A stretch of 64,000 nt of DNA. Source: Pseudidiomarina gelatinasegens (GTDB lineage: Bacteria > Pseudomonadota > Gammaproteobacteria > Enterobacterales > Alteromonadaceae). Below are positions 10,478 through 19,175 of this stretch, in pieces. Under the pieces are notes generated by a model that did no database searches, was not told where the DNA came from, and was given only the letters and a program-made list of their open reading frames with translations. Each line of letters opens with the position of its first letter. Position 1 is the first letter of the stretch. The position numbers were made by a program, and so were the translations under genes. The stretch is from the NCBI RefSeq assembly GCF_004025325.1, contig NZ_RSFE01000003.1:62001-126000 (forward strand), written 5' to 3'.

Positions 10478-11532
10478 CGGTACACAGGGGCTTCAAACTC
10501 TGTACGCTGATCGGTATTGATGGGCTCAAATGCTCTATTAATATCGATTGCCTGCATGATCTGTGCAGCATCGGTTTGAATGAAGAGCTCAAACTCAGCT
10601 TGATGTTCACCGTATTCGAGTAACTGCACCCGCGCTACCGACGGCAAAGCAAGTAATAATTCTTCAGCTTTAAGCACATCCATAAACTGAGTTAGCTCAC
10701 GAACTTTAATGCGCCATTGCCCCGCCATCGCGGCATTGGTCCCAATACGATAACGCTTTGAGACTTGCTGCGTTATATCGGCAACCATCAAGTGGCCAAG
10801 CTCACTTTTTTCCATTGCCGAAACCACACCGCGCCAACGGATATCGCCTAATTTAAGCGTCCAATCAAGCATCCATCTGTCATCGGTAACCGCTCGGTCG
10901 GCCTGATAGGCACGCGCCACAACCACACCATCGGCGTCGTATCGGCTACTCGCGAAATCGATGCGATCATCAAACCGTGCCCAGACGTCAACAACCGACA
11001 GGGTCATGGTATCGTTTAAGTCCAATAATGGTAGCTTGATTGGTAAACCACGGTTTTCTGCTGTTTGTCGCAGCGTTTCAATCAATGCACGTTCATCACC
11101 TGCACCGAGAATATTGCGCTGCAAATCTTCATTTTCTTCCACAATCCAAAACAATAATTCTGGGCGTAAGCTACTCCAAATACCCGAGCCAGCTTCTTGA
11201 ATCACGCGATCAATTTGGGGTTGATCAAACTGCACCCACAAGTGCAATGCTTCGCCTTCTTGTTGATAACCATACTGAACCACAAAATTACGCACATTTT
11301 GCAATGCAAGCTCCACTGACGGGTGCTCAAGTACAGTATCGTCGCCTGAAACCTTCAATAAAGTGTCAGTGAGAGCCTGACGTAAGCCTTCGCTACGCTC
11401 GCCCACAGTTTGACTGGTCACAGCCACTCGGGCTTGATACAACTGTTTAAGTTCCACTGCAGCCTGCACGGGTTTCAACGTACATACAAGCAGCAGAGCA
11501 CTGACTAAAATTACAACTTTTGGCGTTCGCAT
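10462..11532 (-). CDS. DUF2066 domain-containing exported protein
   Basis: A protein of about 356 residues with a signal peptide (MRTPKVVILVSALLLVCTLKPVQA) and a periplasmic body matching DUF2066, a family of unknown function usually encoded directly upstream of hda in Shewanella, Vibrio and relatives. The start at 11532 has a GAGGTG ribosome binding site; the frame extends to 11589 but that leader lacks one. Its last 16 bases overlap hda, so hda translation probably depends on it. Expression with a replication regulator is odd for an exported protein and is unexplained. Confidence 0.82.
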   Translation of the reverse strand: MRTPKVVILVSALLLVCTLKPVQAAVELKQLYQARVAVTSQTVGERSEGLRQALTDTLLKVSGDDTVLEHPSVELALQNVRNFVVQYGYQQEGEALHLWVQFDQPQIDRVIQEAGSGIWSSLRPELLFWIVEENEDLQRNILGAGDERALIETLRQTAENRGLPIKLPLLDLNDTMTLSVVDVWARFDDRIDFASSRYDADGVVVARAYQADRAVTDDRWMLDWTLKLGDIRWRGVVSAMEKSELGHLMVADITQQVSKRYRIGTNAAMAGQWRIKVRELTQFMDVLKAEELLLALPSVARVQLLEYGEHQAEFELFIQTDAAQIMQAIDINRAFEPINTDQRTEFEAPVYRWSKS

Positions 11533-11686
11533 AGCCACCTCATAGCAACATCTTGTGCTCATCATAAACAGCCGTTTGCAGCGTAGCAAGTAACAAGCTG
11601 TGGATAACCTCTTGGCGTTTCCGTATTTCTGGCAACGTGATAAACTTGCGCGTAAACATACCGCATAAATTCAAGGATTGCTCATT

Positions 11687-12979
11687 ATGCTGAAGCAACA
11701 ATTGCGCGCCATCAGCTCACTGCTCACCAGTATTACACTTATTGGTATCTGCACCGGCATGACCAGCACCTTGTTGAGTTTACGCGCGACAATTGAGAAT
11801 TTCGGCACGCTGACAACCGGTATTATCATGTCAGCGTACTTCATTGGCTTTTTGTTTGGTACCAGCCGCGCTCCGAAAGATATTCGCCGCGTCGGTTATA
11901 TTCGAGCATTTGGTGGCCTTGCAGCGCTCGCGGCAGCATCCATTTTAATTCAAGCCATTTGGGTTGACCCTATTGTTTGGTTCGTTATGCGGTTTTTAAC
12001 GGGTTTTGCCATTTCCGCAATCTTCGTGATTGTTGAAAGTTGGCTAAATACCATGGCTGACAACAAAAACCGAGGCACCTTGCTCTCTGTTTATCTGGTT
12101 CTAATCTATGGCGGTTTGGTTGCTGGACAACTTATTCTGGGTATTACCGATCCGGCTGGGTTTGTTGCTTTCGCCTTGGTTGCACTACTCATCAACTTTG
12201 CACTTATTCCTATTTTAATTAGTGTTACCGTTGAACCAACCACCCATGAATCGCGCAAAGTGCCAATTCGCAGCTTACTGCAATTGGTGCCGTTAGGCAT
12301 GGTCAATGCATTCATCATGCAGGCTTGTTACGCTATGTTTTACGGTATAGGCCCCATGTACGCCACGTATATTGGATTGTCGGTGGCCCAGGTATCTTAC
12401 TTCATGGCCGCCTTTATTCTTGGTGGTATGTTAGCGCAAGCGCCAATCGGTCTGCTATCTGACCGGATAGATCGGCGCATTATGATGGCAGGCTGTGCCG
12501 GCACTGCTGCAATTATGGCCTTTATCTTGTCACAGCTTGATGCCTCTGGCGCCTGGCTGATATATGTTTGTGTCACCTTATTCGGTGCCTGTGCTCTGCC
12601 CCTTTATTCACTGGGCATGGCACATACCAACGACTACTTAGAAAAAGATCAAATGGTTGGAGCCACAGGTGCCATCATTAAAGTTGGTGGTATCGGTTCA
12701 ATTATTGGCGCGCCTGCGGTGGCCGCACTCATGCAGTTTGGTGCAGTAAACTACTTCTTCTTGCTGATTATGGTCATGACCAGCTTTGTGTGCGCGTACT
12801 CGCTGTATCGCATTACCAAGCGTCCCAAAGCAGACGATCAGTCTCACAGTGCATACGCCATGCTGGGGCCAACGCAGACTTCAGATGAGCTACTAACAAC
12901 CCTTGCGGATGAGCAAGCTCACATGATCGAAGAAGAAGAGGCTGAAGCGGAATCGCAACAGCCTAACGCAAATGCCTAA
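11687..12979 (+). CDS. MFS transporter, YcaD-like
   Basis: A major facilitator superfamily protein of about 430 residues with 12 predicted transmembrane segments in two bundles. The layout resembles E. coli YcaD: SAYFIGFLFGT in TM2, RFLTGFAISAIFVIVESWL in TM4-5 and LSDRIDRR in the central loop, which is the MFS loop signature. The C-terminal tail is cytosolic and acidic (EEEEAEAESQQ). The substrate is unknown. ATG at 11687 is chosen over the TTG at 11678 because AAGGA lies at a suitable distance. It is divergent from the DUF2066-hda unit and converges with pgm, overlapping its end by 4 bases. Confidence 0.88.
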   Translation: MLKQQLRAISSLLTSITLIGICTGMTSTLLSLRATIENFGTLTTGIIMSAYFIGFLFGTSRAPKDIRRVGYIRAFGGLAALAAASILIQAIWVDPIVWFVMRFLTGFAISAIFVIVESWLNTMADNKNRGTLLSVYLVLIYGGLVAGQLILGITDPAGFVAFALVALLINFALIPILISVTVEPTTHESRKVPIRSLLQLVPLGMVNAFIMQACYAMFYGIGPMYATYIGLSVAQVSYFMAAFILGGMLAQAPIGLLSDRIDRRIMMAGCAGTAAIMAFILSQLDASGAWLIYVCVTLFGACALPLYSLGMAHTNDYLEKDQMVGATGAIIKVGGIGSIIGAPAVAALMQFGAVNYFFLLIMVMTSFVCAYSLYRITKRPKADDQSHSAYAMLGPTQTSDELLTTLADEQAHMIEEEEAEAESQQPNANA

Positions 12980-14616
12980 GCCTGCAGCCAACTGGTAACC
13001 AGTTGCTGCGCTTGTTCGGCAAGTTCATCAAGGTGAGCTTCGCTGACAAAGCTTTCACAATAAATTTTATAAACTGGCTCGGTGCCTGAAGGGCGAGCCG
13101 CAAACCAACCATTTGCTGTCGTCACTTTCACGCCGCCAATAATGGCGTCGTTGGCCGGCGCCTTGGTCATGATTGCAGTAACTTCATCGCCTGCTAATTC
13201 AGTCAGTTTAAGTTTATAACCGCGAATACCTGCAAATCCTGCGTTCATTTCTGCCGACGACGTGACATCAATACGACGATAATAAGCTGTGCCATATTCC
13301 TCACACAAACCATCATAATATTGGCTTGGATTCTTACCCGTTTTGGCACAAATTTCTGCGGCCAACAATGCCAAAATAATGCCGTCTTTATCCGTTGACC
13401 AAGGCTGTCCTTCTTTATCGAGGAAACTAGCGCCCGCACTTTCTTCACCACCAAAGGCTGTGGTTCCGGCAAACAGTTCTGGTGCAAACCATTTAAAGCC
13501 AACTGGCATTTCACGCAGTGGACGCTGGTAGTTGTTTACCACCCGATCAATCATTGCGCTTGAAACTAAGGTTTTACCGATTGCTAATTCTTTTGACCAA
13601 GTACGATGACTGCACAAGTAATCAATAGCCACTGCGAGGTAATGGTTTGGATTCATCAAGCCATGTGTGGGGGTAACAATACCGTGACGGTCGTAATCAG
13701 GGTCATTGCCTAAGGCGATGTCATAGTCATTTCTTAATTTCACCAGACTTGCCATGGCGTATGGCGATGAGCAATCCATACGAATCTTGCCGTCTTTGTC
13801 GAGGGTCATGAACCTAAAGCTGGCATCAACATCAGCATTATGAACGTCAATATTTAATTTATAATGTTCAGCAATTAGCGCCCAGTAACTGGCTCCTGCA
13901 CCACCCATAGCATCGACACCAATACGAAGGTTAGCTGCAGCTATCGCCGACATATCAATCACGTCATCAAGACTCTCAATATAGTCCTTACGCCAATCGA
14001 CTTGCTTCAATTTGTCACTGGCTCGTGCTTCTGCGTACGTCACCGCGTTAACACCCATCAACTGCGATGATAACAACGCATTGGCGTATTTTTCGATGGT
14101 TCGCGTTGCGTTCGTATCGGCCGGCCCGCCATGCGGTGGATTGTATTTGAAGCCGCCGTCAGTCGGCGGGTTATGAGACGGTGTTATGACCACCCCATCA
14201 CACAAGCCGTCGCTACGGTTGCGGTTATAGCGCAATATTGCATGACTGACCACAGGTGTCGGGGTATAACCATCATCGGTTTGAATATGCACTTCAATGC
14301 CGTTGCCAATAAAGACTTCCAGCGCTGTCATATAAGCCGCTTCTGACAATGCATGAGTATCACGCCCCAACAACAACGGCCCAGTGATTCCCTGCTCTTC
14401 ACGATAGGCCACCAAAGCTTGGCTAATTGCTAAAATATGAGCTTCATTGAACGAACTATCAAAAGCACAACCGCGGTGACCTGACGTTCCAAACTTCACT
14501 TTCTGAGCGCGGTTGCGCGGGTCAACTTCATTCACGAAATAGGCGCTTACAAGCTGCGCAATGTTAGTTAAATCAGCGGCAACAGCCGGCTGTCCGGCGC
14601 GTGGATGCAAAGCCAT
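12976..14616 (-). CDS. pgm: Phosphoglucomutase (alpha-D-glucose-specific)
   Basis: Pgm interconverts glucose-1-phosphate and glucose-6-phosphate, supplying UDP-glucose and glycogen precursors. The 546-residue product has the same length as the E. coli enzyme. Motifs are KFGTSGHRG near residue 41, the phosphoserine loop ITPSHNPP near residue 145, the metal-binding loop NDPDYDRHG near residue 303, the sugar-binding FGGEESAG and the phosphate-binding ARPSGTEP near residue 510. The ATG overlaps the seqA stop by one base, the classic seqA-pgm operon order seen in E. coli. Confidence 0.97.
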   Translation of the reverse strand: MALHPRAGQPAVAADLTNIAQLVSAYFVNEVDPRNRAQKVKFGTSGHRGCAFDSSFNEAHILAISQALVAYREEQGITGPLLLGRDTHALSEAAYMTALEVFIGNGIEVHIQTDDGYTPTPVVSHAILRYNRNRSDGLCDGVVITPSHNPPTDGGFKYNPPHGGPADTNATRTIEKYANALLSSQLMGVNAVTYAEARASDKLKQVDWRKDYIESLDDVIDMSAIAAANLRIGVDAMGGAGASYWALIAEHYKLNIDVHNADVDASFRFMTLDKDGKIRMDCSSPYAMASLVKLRNDYDIALGNDPDYDRHGIVTPTHGLMNPNHYLAVAIDYLCSHRTWSKELAIGKTLVSSAMIDRVVNNYQRPLREMPVGFKWFAPELFAGTTAFGGEESAGASFLDKEGQPWSTDKDGIILALLAAEICAKTGKNPSQYYDGLCEEYGTAYYRRIDVTSSAEMNAGFAGIRGYKLKLTELAGDEVTAIMTKAPANDAIIGGVKVTTANGWFAARPSGTEPVYKIYCESFVSEAHLDELAEQAQQLVTSWLQA

Positions 14617-15146
14617 TATAGAAAGTCCCTTATTTTTTCAGCTTGTTCCTGCGAATAGCCCAATTCCTGCGCAACTTGCGTCAGCATGGATTTTTTCCGC
14701 GTGGTATTGTTATTCGTCACAACGTAATACGGTGCTTCAGGAATTTGTTTTGGATTGGTGCTTGTGCCCGAAGCCTCAAGTTCGGCTTCCGTTTTGGCAA
14801 AATACTGACGATCACGTCCGCTAATTTGCAGCACGCTGTCGAATTGATTGGCATGGCATTTGTACAGCATGCTCAAAATGTAGAGAAAGCGCGCCACAAT
14901 ACTGCGTTGCCCAGCAAGGTCTGCACGGGTCATCACATCAAAGATACTGCGGCCGGTTATACCTGCACTAGTTTCTTCATCCGTTGCTTCTGGAATTGCT
15001 ATCACCGGTTGCCCCGTTGCTACTTCAGCAACAGACAAGCCAAGCAAGCGGCGTAATATGGCCGAAGCACTCTCACCGATATGTTGTGTGTGGCTAGCAA
15101 TATAGCGGTATAATTCGTCATCTATTTCAATGCGTTTGGTCATCAC
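14616..15146 (-). CDS. seqA: Negative regulator of replication initiation SeqA
   Basis: SeqA binds hemimethylated GATC sites, sequesters oriC after initiation and organises new DNA. The 176-residue product has the N-terminal oligomerisation domain (MKRIEIDDELYRYIASHTQ-like start, residues 1-35), a linker, and the C-terminal DNA-binding domain with SGRDRQYFAKTEAEL and YYVVTNNNTTRKKSML. The start is MMTKRIEIDDELY, with two adjacent Met codons. It is the first gene of seqA-pgm, divergent from ybfF as in E. coli. Its presence implies a Dam-methylating host, consistent with a gammaproteobacterium. Confidence 0.96.
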   Translation of the reverse strand: MMTKRIEIDDELYRYIASHTQHIGESASAILRRLLGLSVAEVATGQPVIAIPEATDEETSAGITGRSIFDVMTRADLAGQRSIVARFLYILSMLYKCHANQFDSVLQISGRDRQYFAKTEAELEASGTSTNPKQIPEAPYYVVTNNNTTRKKSMLTQVAQELGYSQEQAEKIRDFL

Positions 15147-15264
15147 CCGATCACTTTTTGTTAGCGTTTAGTTTAGCTTTTGATTTAAACAAGGGTTGGT
15201 GCTTTAAGACACATGTTCTGCACGCTATTATACCCAAGCACACGCTAGGGTACAGGAAATCAAT

Positions 15265-16047
15265 ATGAGCACAGCACAGATTCTTAACTATGAAGTTCTT
15301 GGCAGTGGCGAGCCAGTGGTTTTATTGCACGGATTATTCGGTGACTTGGATAATCTTAAAGGGCTAGGTCGCGATTTAAGCGCTGATTTTCAAGTCATCC
15401 TAGTTGACGCGCGCAATCATGGCGATTCATTTCATAGCGACCATATGAATTACGCCGATATGGCAGCGGATTTGGCCGCAACGCTCGACGCCCTGAACAT
15501 TGAGTCAGCGCATATTGTCGGACATTCAATGGGTGGAAAAATAGCGATGGAATTCGCACTTACCTACCCGAAGCGCGCGCGCAGCGTTATTGCGGCAGAT
15601 ATCTCGCCAGTGGCTTACGATCCAAAACATCGACACATTCTCGATGCTTTAAAAGCTATCGATTTGAGTACCGTTAGCAATCGCGCCGATGCCGATAAAC
15701 AACTTGCGCAACACATTGACACCCGTGGTGTGCGCCAATTTTTATTAAAGAACCTTAGCCGAGAAGACGGGCATTACACCTGGCGCATTAACCTTGACAC
15801 CTTAAACAGTTGTTATGAGGAAATATCGGGAGCGGTGCGGCAAGGGAGCTACGACGGCCCTATATTATTCATCAAGGGCGGCGATTCTGATTATTTAGCG
15901 ACAGCGCATACCGACGAAATAAAGGGGCGATTTAATAACGTAGAAGTAAAAATTATTGAAGGAACAGGCCATTGGCTTCACGCCGAAAAACCGCGCATTT
16001 TCAACCGGCTGGCACGCGCCTTCATTGAGAATCATTCTCGCACCTAG
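15265..16047 (+). CDS. ybfF: Alpha/beta fold hydrolase, YbfF-type esterase
   Basis: A 260-residue alpha/beta hydrolase. The oxyanion region HGLFGDLDNLKGLGRDL is near residue 22, the nucleophile elbow GHSMGGKIAMEF has Ser near residue 94, and the catalytic His lies in GTGHWLHAEKP near residue 234. YbfF in E. coli is an acyl-CoA/palmitoyl thioesterase-like esterase of uncertain physiological role. The position, divergent from seqA and followed by fldA-fur, matches E. coli. The 3' end of this gene carries a Fur box and promoter for the following genes. Confidence 0.93.
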   Translation: MSTAQILNYEVLGSGEPVVLLHGLFGDLDNLKGLGRDLSADFQVILVDARNHGDSFHSDHMNYADMAADLAATLDALNIESAHIVGHSMGGKIAMEFALTYPKRARSVIAADISPVAYDPKHRHILDALKAIDLSTVSNRADADKQLAQHIDTRGVRQFLLKNLSREDGHYTWRINLDTLNSCYEEISGAVRQGSYDGPILFIKGGDSDYLATAHTDEIKGRFNNVEVKIIEGTGHWLHAEKPRIFNRLARAFIENHSRT

Positions 16048-16066
16048 GCACGCAGCATGCTATACT
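16026..16066 (+). promoter_or_regulatory. Fur box and promoter for DUF2788-fldA-fur
   Basis: TGAGAATCATTCTCG (16026-16040) is a 7-1-7 inverted repeat matching the core Fur box TGATAATnATTATCA in its common GAGAAT/ATTCTC form. A near-consensus -10, TATACT, lies at 16061-16066. The position about 17 bases upstream of it falls at the end of the box, so bound Fur would block the -35 region. The box lies inside the last codons of ybfF and about 90 bases before the DUF2788 start. Autoregulation of fur is well known in E. coli. Confidence 0.65.
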
Positions 16067-16116
16067 CTGCGTTCTTTTGAAATCATATAAACAACCATAC
16101 ATCGGGTGTTGCTGTT

Positions 16117-16332
16117 ATGCTGTCAGAACATTATGAATTGATTGAAACCCTAGGTACCAACTTTGCTATTGCAATATTATTTGTACTTATTGGGTTAGCA
16201 ATTCAAGATGTTTTAAAGAAAGGCGATGTTCCTAAGTTTGGTCGTTGGTTTGTTTGGTTAGTTCTATTTTTAGGATGCGCTGGCTTTATTGCGAAAGGCA
16301 TTATTCAAGCATTCTGGGAAGCAGGTCTTTAA
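16117..16332 (+). CDS. DUF2788 family small membrane protein
   Basis: A 71-residue protein with two transmembrane helices (about residues 14-29 and 43-62) joined by a short basic loop (QDVLKKGDVPKFGRW). It matches DUF2788, a small family of unknown function found beside fldA in Shewanella, Vibrio and relatives. It is the first gene after the Fur-box promoter and 26 bases before fldA, so it is probably iron-regulated with flavodoxin. Nothing in the sequence identifies an activity. Confidence 0.82.
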   Translation: MLSEHYELIETLGTNFAIAILFVLIGLAIQDVLKKGDVPKFGRWFVWLVLFLGCAGFIAKGIIQAFWEAGL

Positions 16333-16358
16333 TTCTCTAGAGCAGGTAGTACGATTCT

Positions 16359-16883
16359 ATGGCAAGTGTAGGTATATTTTTCGGTAGCGACACGGGAAAC
16401 ACTGAAGCTGTCGCGCAGATGATCCAAAAAGATTTAGGCAAGCATCTAATCGACGTATTTGATATCGCAAAGTCAAGCAAAGAAGACATCGCGTCGTATG
16501 ATTTGCTCATGTTTGGCATCCCTACTTGGTATTACGGTGAAGCCCAATGTGATTGGGACGATTTCTTCCCTGAACTCGAAGAAATAGACTTCAATAACAA
16601 ATTGATTGCTATCTTCGGTTGCGGTGATCAAGAAGATTACTCTGAATACTTTTTAGATGCCATGGGCACTATCCGTGATATTGTTGAAGCACGTGGCGGT
16701 ATCATCATTGGTCACTGGCCAACAGATGGCTATGAGTTTGACGCATCACGCGCTCTAGTAGATGACAACCATTTTGTAGGCTTGGGCATTGATGAAGACC
16801 GTCAACCTGAGTTAACTAAAGAACGTGTACAGAAGTGGTGTGCACAAATTCGTGATGAAATGGGCTTAGACCAATTAGGCTAA
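16359..16883 (+). CDS. fldA: Flavodoxin
   Basis: FldA is a low-potential FMN electron carrier serving biosynthetic radical enzymes and replacing ferredoxin when iron is scarce. The 174-residue product has the phosphate-binding loop FFGSDTGNTEAVAQMI at residues 6-21. The isoalloxazine-stacking loops are IPTWYYGEAQCDWDDF (Trp near 57) and FGCGDQEDYSEYFLDAMG (Tyr near 94). Its length and loop insert are those of long-chain flavodoxins. It lies between DUF2788 and fur, 31 bases before fur, as in E. coli. Confidence 0.97.
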   Translation: MASVGIFFGSDTGNTEAVAQMIQKDLGKHLIDVFDIAKSSKEDIASYDLLMFGIPTWYYGEAQCDWDDFFPELEEIDFNNKLIAIFGCGDQEDYSEYFLDAMGTIRDIVEARGGIIIGHWPTDGYEFDASRALVDDNHFVGLGIDEDRQPELTKERVQKWCAQIRDEMGLDQLG

Positions 16884-16914
16884 GCGTTAATAAACCACTC
16901 ACAGCGAAGATATC

Positions 16915-17364
16915 ATGAGCAGCAAAGACGAATTACAACTAAAAAAAGCAGGCCTCAAGGTCACGTCGCCACGGATTAAAGTTCTCGAGATTCTGAAGAA
17001 CCCAAACAATCAGCATATTAGCGCTGAAGACGTGTATAAAATCTTACTCGAGAACAACGAAGAAATTGGTCTTGCGACAGTTTATCGTGTACTCAACCAA
17101 TTTGATGACGCGGGAATTGTAAGTCGGCACCATTTTGAAGGCGGTCGTTCCGTGTTCGAATTAAGCGCGAAAGATCACCATGATCATCTCGTTTGCTTAA
17201 CCTGTGGCCACGTATTTGAGTTTGAAGACGACGTCATCGAGCAGCGCCAGTTGCAGGTTGCAGAAGCCAACAACATCAAACTTACCAATCATAGTTTGTA
17301 CCTTTACGGCGAATGCAAAACCCCTGAAACGTGTGCCAATAATCTGGAAGCTGACGCTGACTAG
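16915..17364 (+). CDS. fur: Ferric uptake regulator Fur
   Basis: Fur is the iron-responsive repressor of siderophore and iron uptake genes. The 149-residue product has an N-terminal winged helix (LKVTSPRIKVLEILKN and ATVYRVLNQFDDAGIV) and a C-terminal dimer and metal domain. Metal ligands are visible in RHHFEGG, KDHHDHLVCLTCGHV and GECKTPETCANN. It is the last gene of the Fur-boxed DUF2788-fldA-fur unit, followed by a clear hairpin terminator at 17373. The unit should be partly autoregulated. Confidence 0.97.
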   Translation: MSSKDELQLKKAGLKVTSPRIKVLEILKNPNNQHISAEDVYKILLENNEEIGLATVYRVLNQFDDAGIVSRHHFEGGRSVFELSAKDHHDHLVCLTCGHVFEFEDDVIEQRQLQVAEANNIKLTNHSLYLYGECKTPETCANNLEADAD

Positions 17365-17372
17365 TCAATAAG

Positions 17373-17395
17373 CGCGACAACAGTGTCGCGTTTTT
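17373..17395 (+). terminator. Intrinsic terminator after fur
   Basis: A perfect 7-bp stem CGCGACA (17373-17379) and TGTCGCG (17384-17390) with a 4-base loop is followed by five T residues (17391-17395). It lies 8 bases after the fur stop. The T run reaches the stop codon of the convergent diguanylate cyclase gene. Confidence 0.85.
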
Positions 17396-19088
17396 AGTCG
17401 ACTTCTGACCACACCACACAGTTTCGCCCGTCCCGTTTACCGCGATACAACGCTTCGTCAGCACGGTGTAAAACATCATCGCGGGTATCTTGCGGGTTCA
17501 GCATCGTCATGCCAATGGTTGCGGTTACTTGATAGCTTTCACCATTATGGCAAAACGCCAGCTCACTGATTAATTGGCGAATTGCATTTAAGCGGCGTTT
17601 CGCATCCGCACCTTCAACCCGGTGCAATAACAATGCGAACTCTTCCCCACCGATACGTGCAAATACATCGCCAGGACGCAACTGTTCATTAATAAACGCA
17701 GATACAGTTTTCAGAACCAAATCGCCCTCGGCGTGGCCGTATTGATCGTTAATGATTTTAAAGTAATCGATATCGACAATCGCAACGCAGATTCGGGATG
17801 CGGCTACAATCGATTTTAGCTCACGTTCCAGGCTAGCGATAAAAAACCGACGGTTGTTCACTTTCGTCAATTCGTCGGTCACATTCAGGCGCTCCAGCTC
17901 ACGCTGGTAAAGCTTTTGCTCGGTCACATCGCGAATAGTACCTATCATCACATCGCGGCTGTCATCGCCCCGAAAACCTGCTAATTCGTGTACCCATCGA
18001 ATCTCGCCATCTGCGCGCACAATGCGATGCTCCACGTCATGAATGCCGGATTCACGGGCGCGTTCCATGCTGGCTTTTACTGCTTTGAAATCATCGGGAT
18101 AAATAGCCCGATCAAAAACTTCAATCGTTGGCTTTACGTGTTCCTTATCGAGCCCGAAAATACGAAATATTTCGTCCGACCACGCCAACTCACCCGTAGT
18201 TAAGTCTGCTCGCCAGTAACCAATATTGCCAAGTTCCTGTGCTTTTTCTAACGTGATCTTACTTTCAAGTAACTCCAGCTCGAGCTCTTTATCAGCAGTC
18301 GTATCAACAATTTGCCCATACCAACGAACCACACCGGACGCATCATCGCGCTCAGGAACGGCATAGCCCGTTAACCAGCGTTCGCTATCACCTTTGATCA
18401 AACGGTACTCGCAAAACCATTCCGTGAGCGACTGAGCTGACTCTAAGATGCTGTGTTGAACTTTGCTTATGTCATCAGGATGGATCAGGCTAAAGAGCAC
18501 ACTCGCATCATCACGAATTTGTTCCGGCGAAACCCCTGCGATGTCGCTAATCCCTTCACTTGAATAGGGAAAGCGCATGCTGCCGTCTGGATAAAGCTCA
18601 AATTCATAGATAACGCCGGGAATGGTTCGAGTTATCTTGCGCAGCCGTTGGCTTGATTCAACCATGTCGTTCACATCAAACCAAGACCCAACGATTTTCT
18701 CTGCTTGCCCATCGGCTTGTAAAGTTACTACGGCGCCAATATCGCGAACCCAATGCCAACTGCCGTCAGCAAATTGAACTCGAAATTCCACTTCAAAATC
18801 GCGGTTTTTCCCAGCGAGATATTGTTTAAACTGATTTTTAGCGCTCTGGCGATCGTCAGGATGAATAATCTTGAGCACATCGTCAAAAGTAAGTGCTAAT
18901 TCAGGATGCCATGTAAGCCCGAGCAATTCAGCGAAGTATTGATTTACTGAAAGCTTACCGGTAGCTACACACAACTGCCAAACGCCAATTTTTGACTTCG
19001 AAACCACAGTCTCTAAGCAATAGAGCCGCTCCCGCAATTGCGCGGCAGTGAGGTTACTATAACGTTCAGTCAAATCTTTTATTGGCAT
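17394..19088 (-). CDS. Diguanylate cyclase with multiple PAS sensor domains
   Basis: A 564-residue cytoplasmic protein with no transmembrane segment. Three PAS/PAC units lie in tandem (about residues 25-150, 155-275 and 280-400), for example VEFRVQFADGSWHWVRDIG and VEHRIVRADGEIRWVHELAG. A GGDEF domain (about 400-560) follows, with the active motif RIGGEEF. RPGD five residues before GGEEF is the allosteric I-site (RxxD), so the enzyme is predicted active and feedback-inhibited by c-di-GMP. The ligands sensed are unknown. The start codon sits directly after the glnS terminator, whose 3' arm contains the only plausible ribosome binding site. Confidence 0.93.
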   Translation of the reverse strand: MPIKDLTERYSNLTAAQLRERLYCLETVVSKSKIGVWQLCVATGKLSVNQYFAELLGLTWHPELALTFDDVLKIIHPDDRQSAKNQFKQYLAGKNRDFEVEFRVQFADGSWHWVRDIGAVVTLQADGQAEKIVGSWFDVNDMVESSQRLRKITRTIPGVIYEFELYPDGSMRFPYSSEGISDIAGVSPEQIRDDASVLFSLIHPDDISKVQHSILESAQSLTEWFCEYRLIKGDSERWLTGYAVPERDDASGVVRWYGQIVDTTADKELELELLESKITLEKAQELGNIGYWRADLTTGELAWSDEIFRIFGLDKEHVKPTIEVFDRAIYPDDFKAVKASMERARESGIHDVEHRIVRADGEIRWVHELAGFRGDDSRDVMIGTIRDVTEQKLYQRELERLNVTDELTKVNNRRFFIASLERELKSIVAASRICVAIVDIDYFKIINDQYGHAEGDLVLKTVSAFINEQLRPGDVFARIGGEEFALLLHRVEGADAKRRLNAIRQLISELAFCHNGESYQVTATIGMTMLNPQDTRDDVLHRADEALYRGKRDGRNCVVWSEVD

Positions 19089-19089
19089 T

Positions 19090-19126
19090 AAAAAATCCCT
19101 AGTAGCATGGAACTACTAGGGATTTT
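19090..19126 (-). terminator. glnS terminator that also contains the cyclase ribosome binding site
   Basis: Read on the minus strand, a 14-bp perfect stem (19126-19113 with 19105-19092) encloses a 7-base loop and is followed by six T residues ending at 19090. It is 49 bases after the glnS stop. The 3' arm includes AGGGA (19100-19096), which is 7 bases before the diguanylate cyclase ATG. The same hairpin can therefore end glnS transcripts and hide the next gene's translation signal. Confidence 0.85.
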
Positions 19127-19175
19127 GGCATGCTCACTATGGGTAAAGCAACCTTGCGCGTCGTCGCTAGTCACC

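Noticed and set aside
11565-11580. TAAACAGCCGTTTGCA as a third PsrA-like site before the DUF2066 gene
   Set aside because: The core AAAC-N4-GTTT is present but the flanks break the symmetry seen in the other two sites, and the neighbours have no fatty-acid role; kept only as a weak look-alike.
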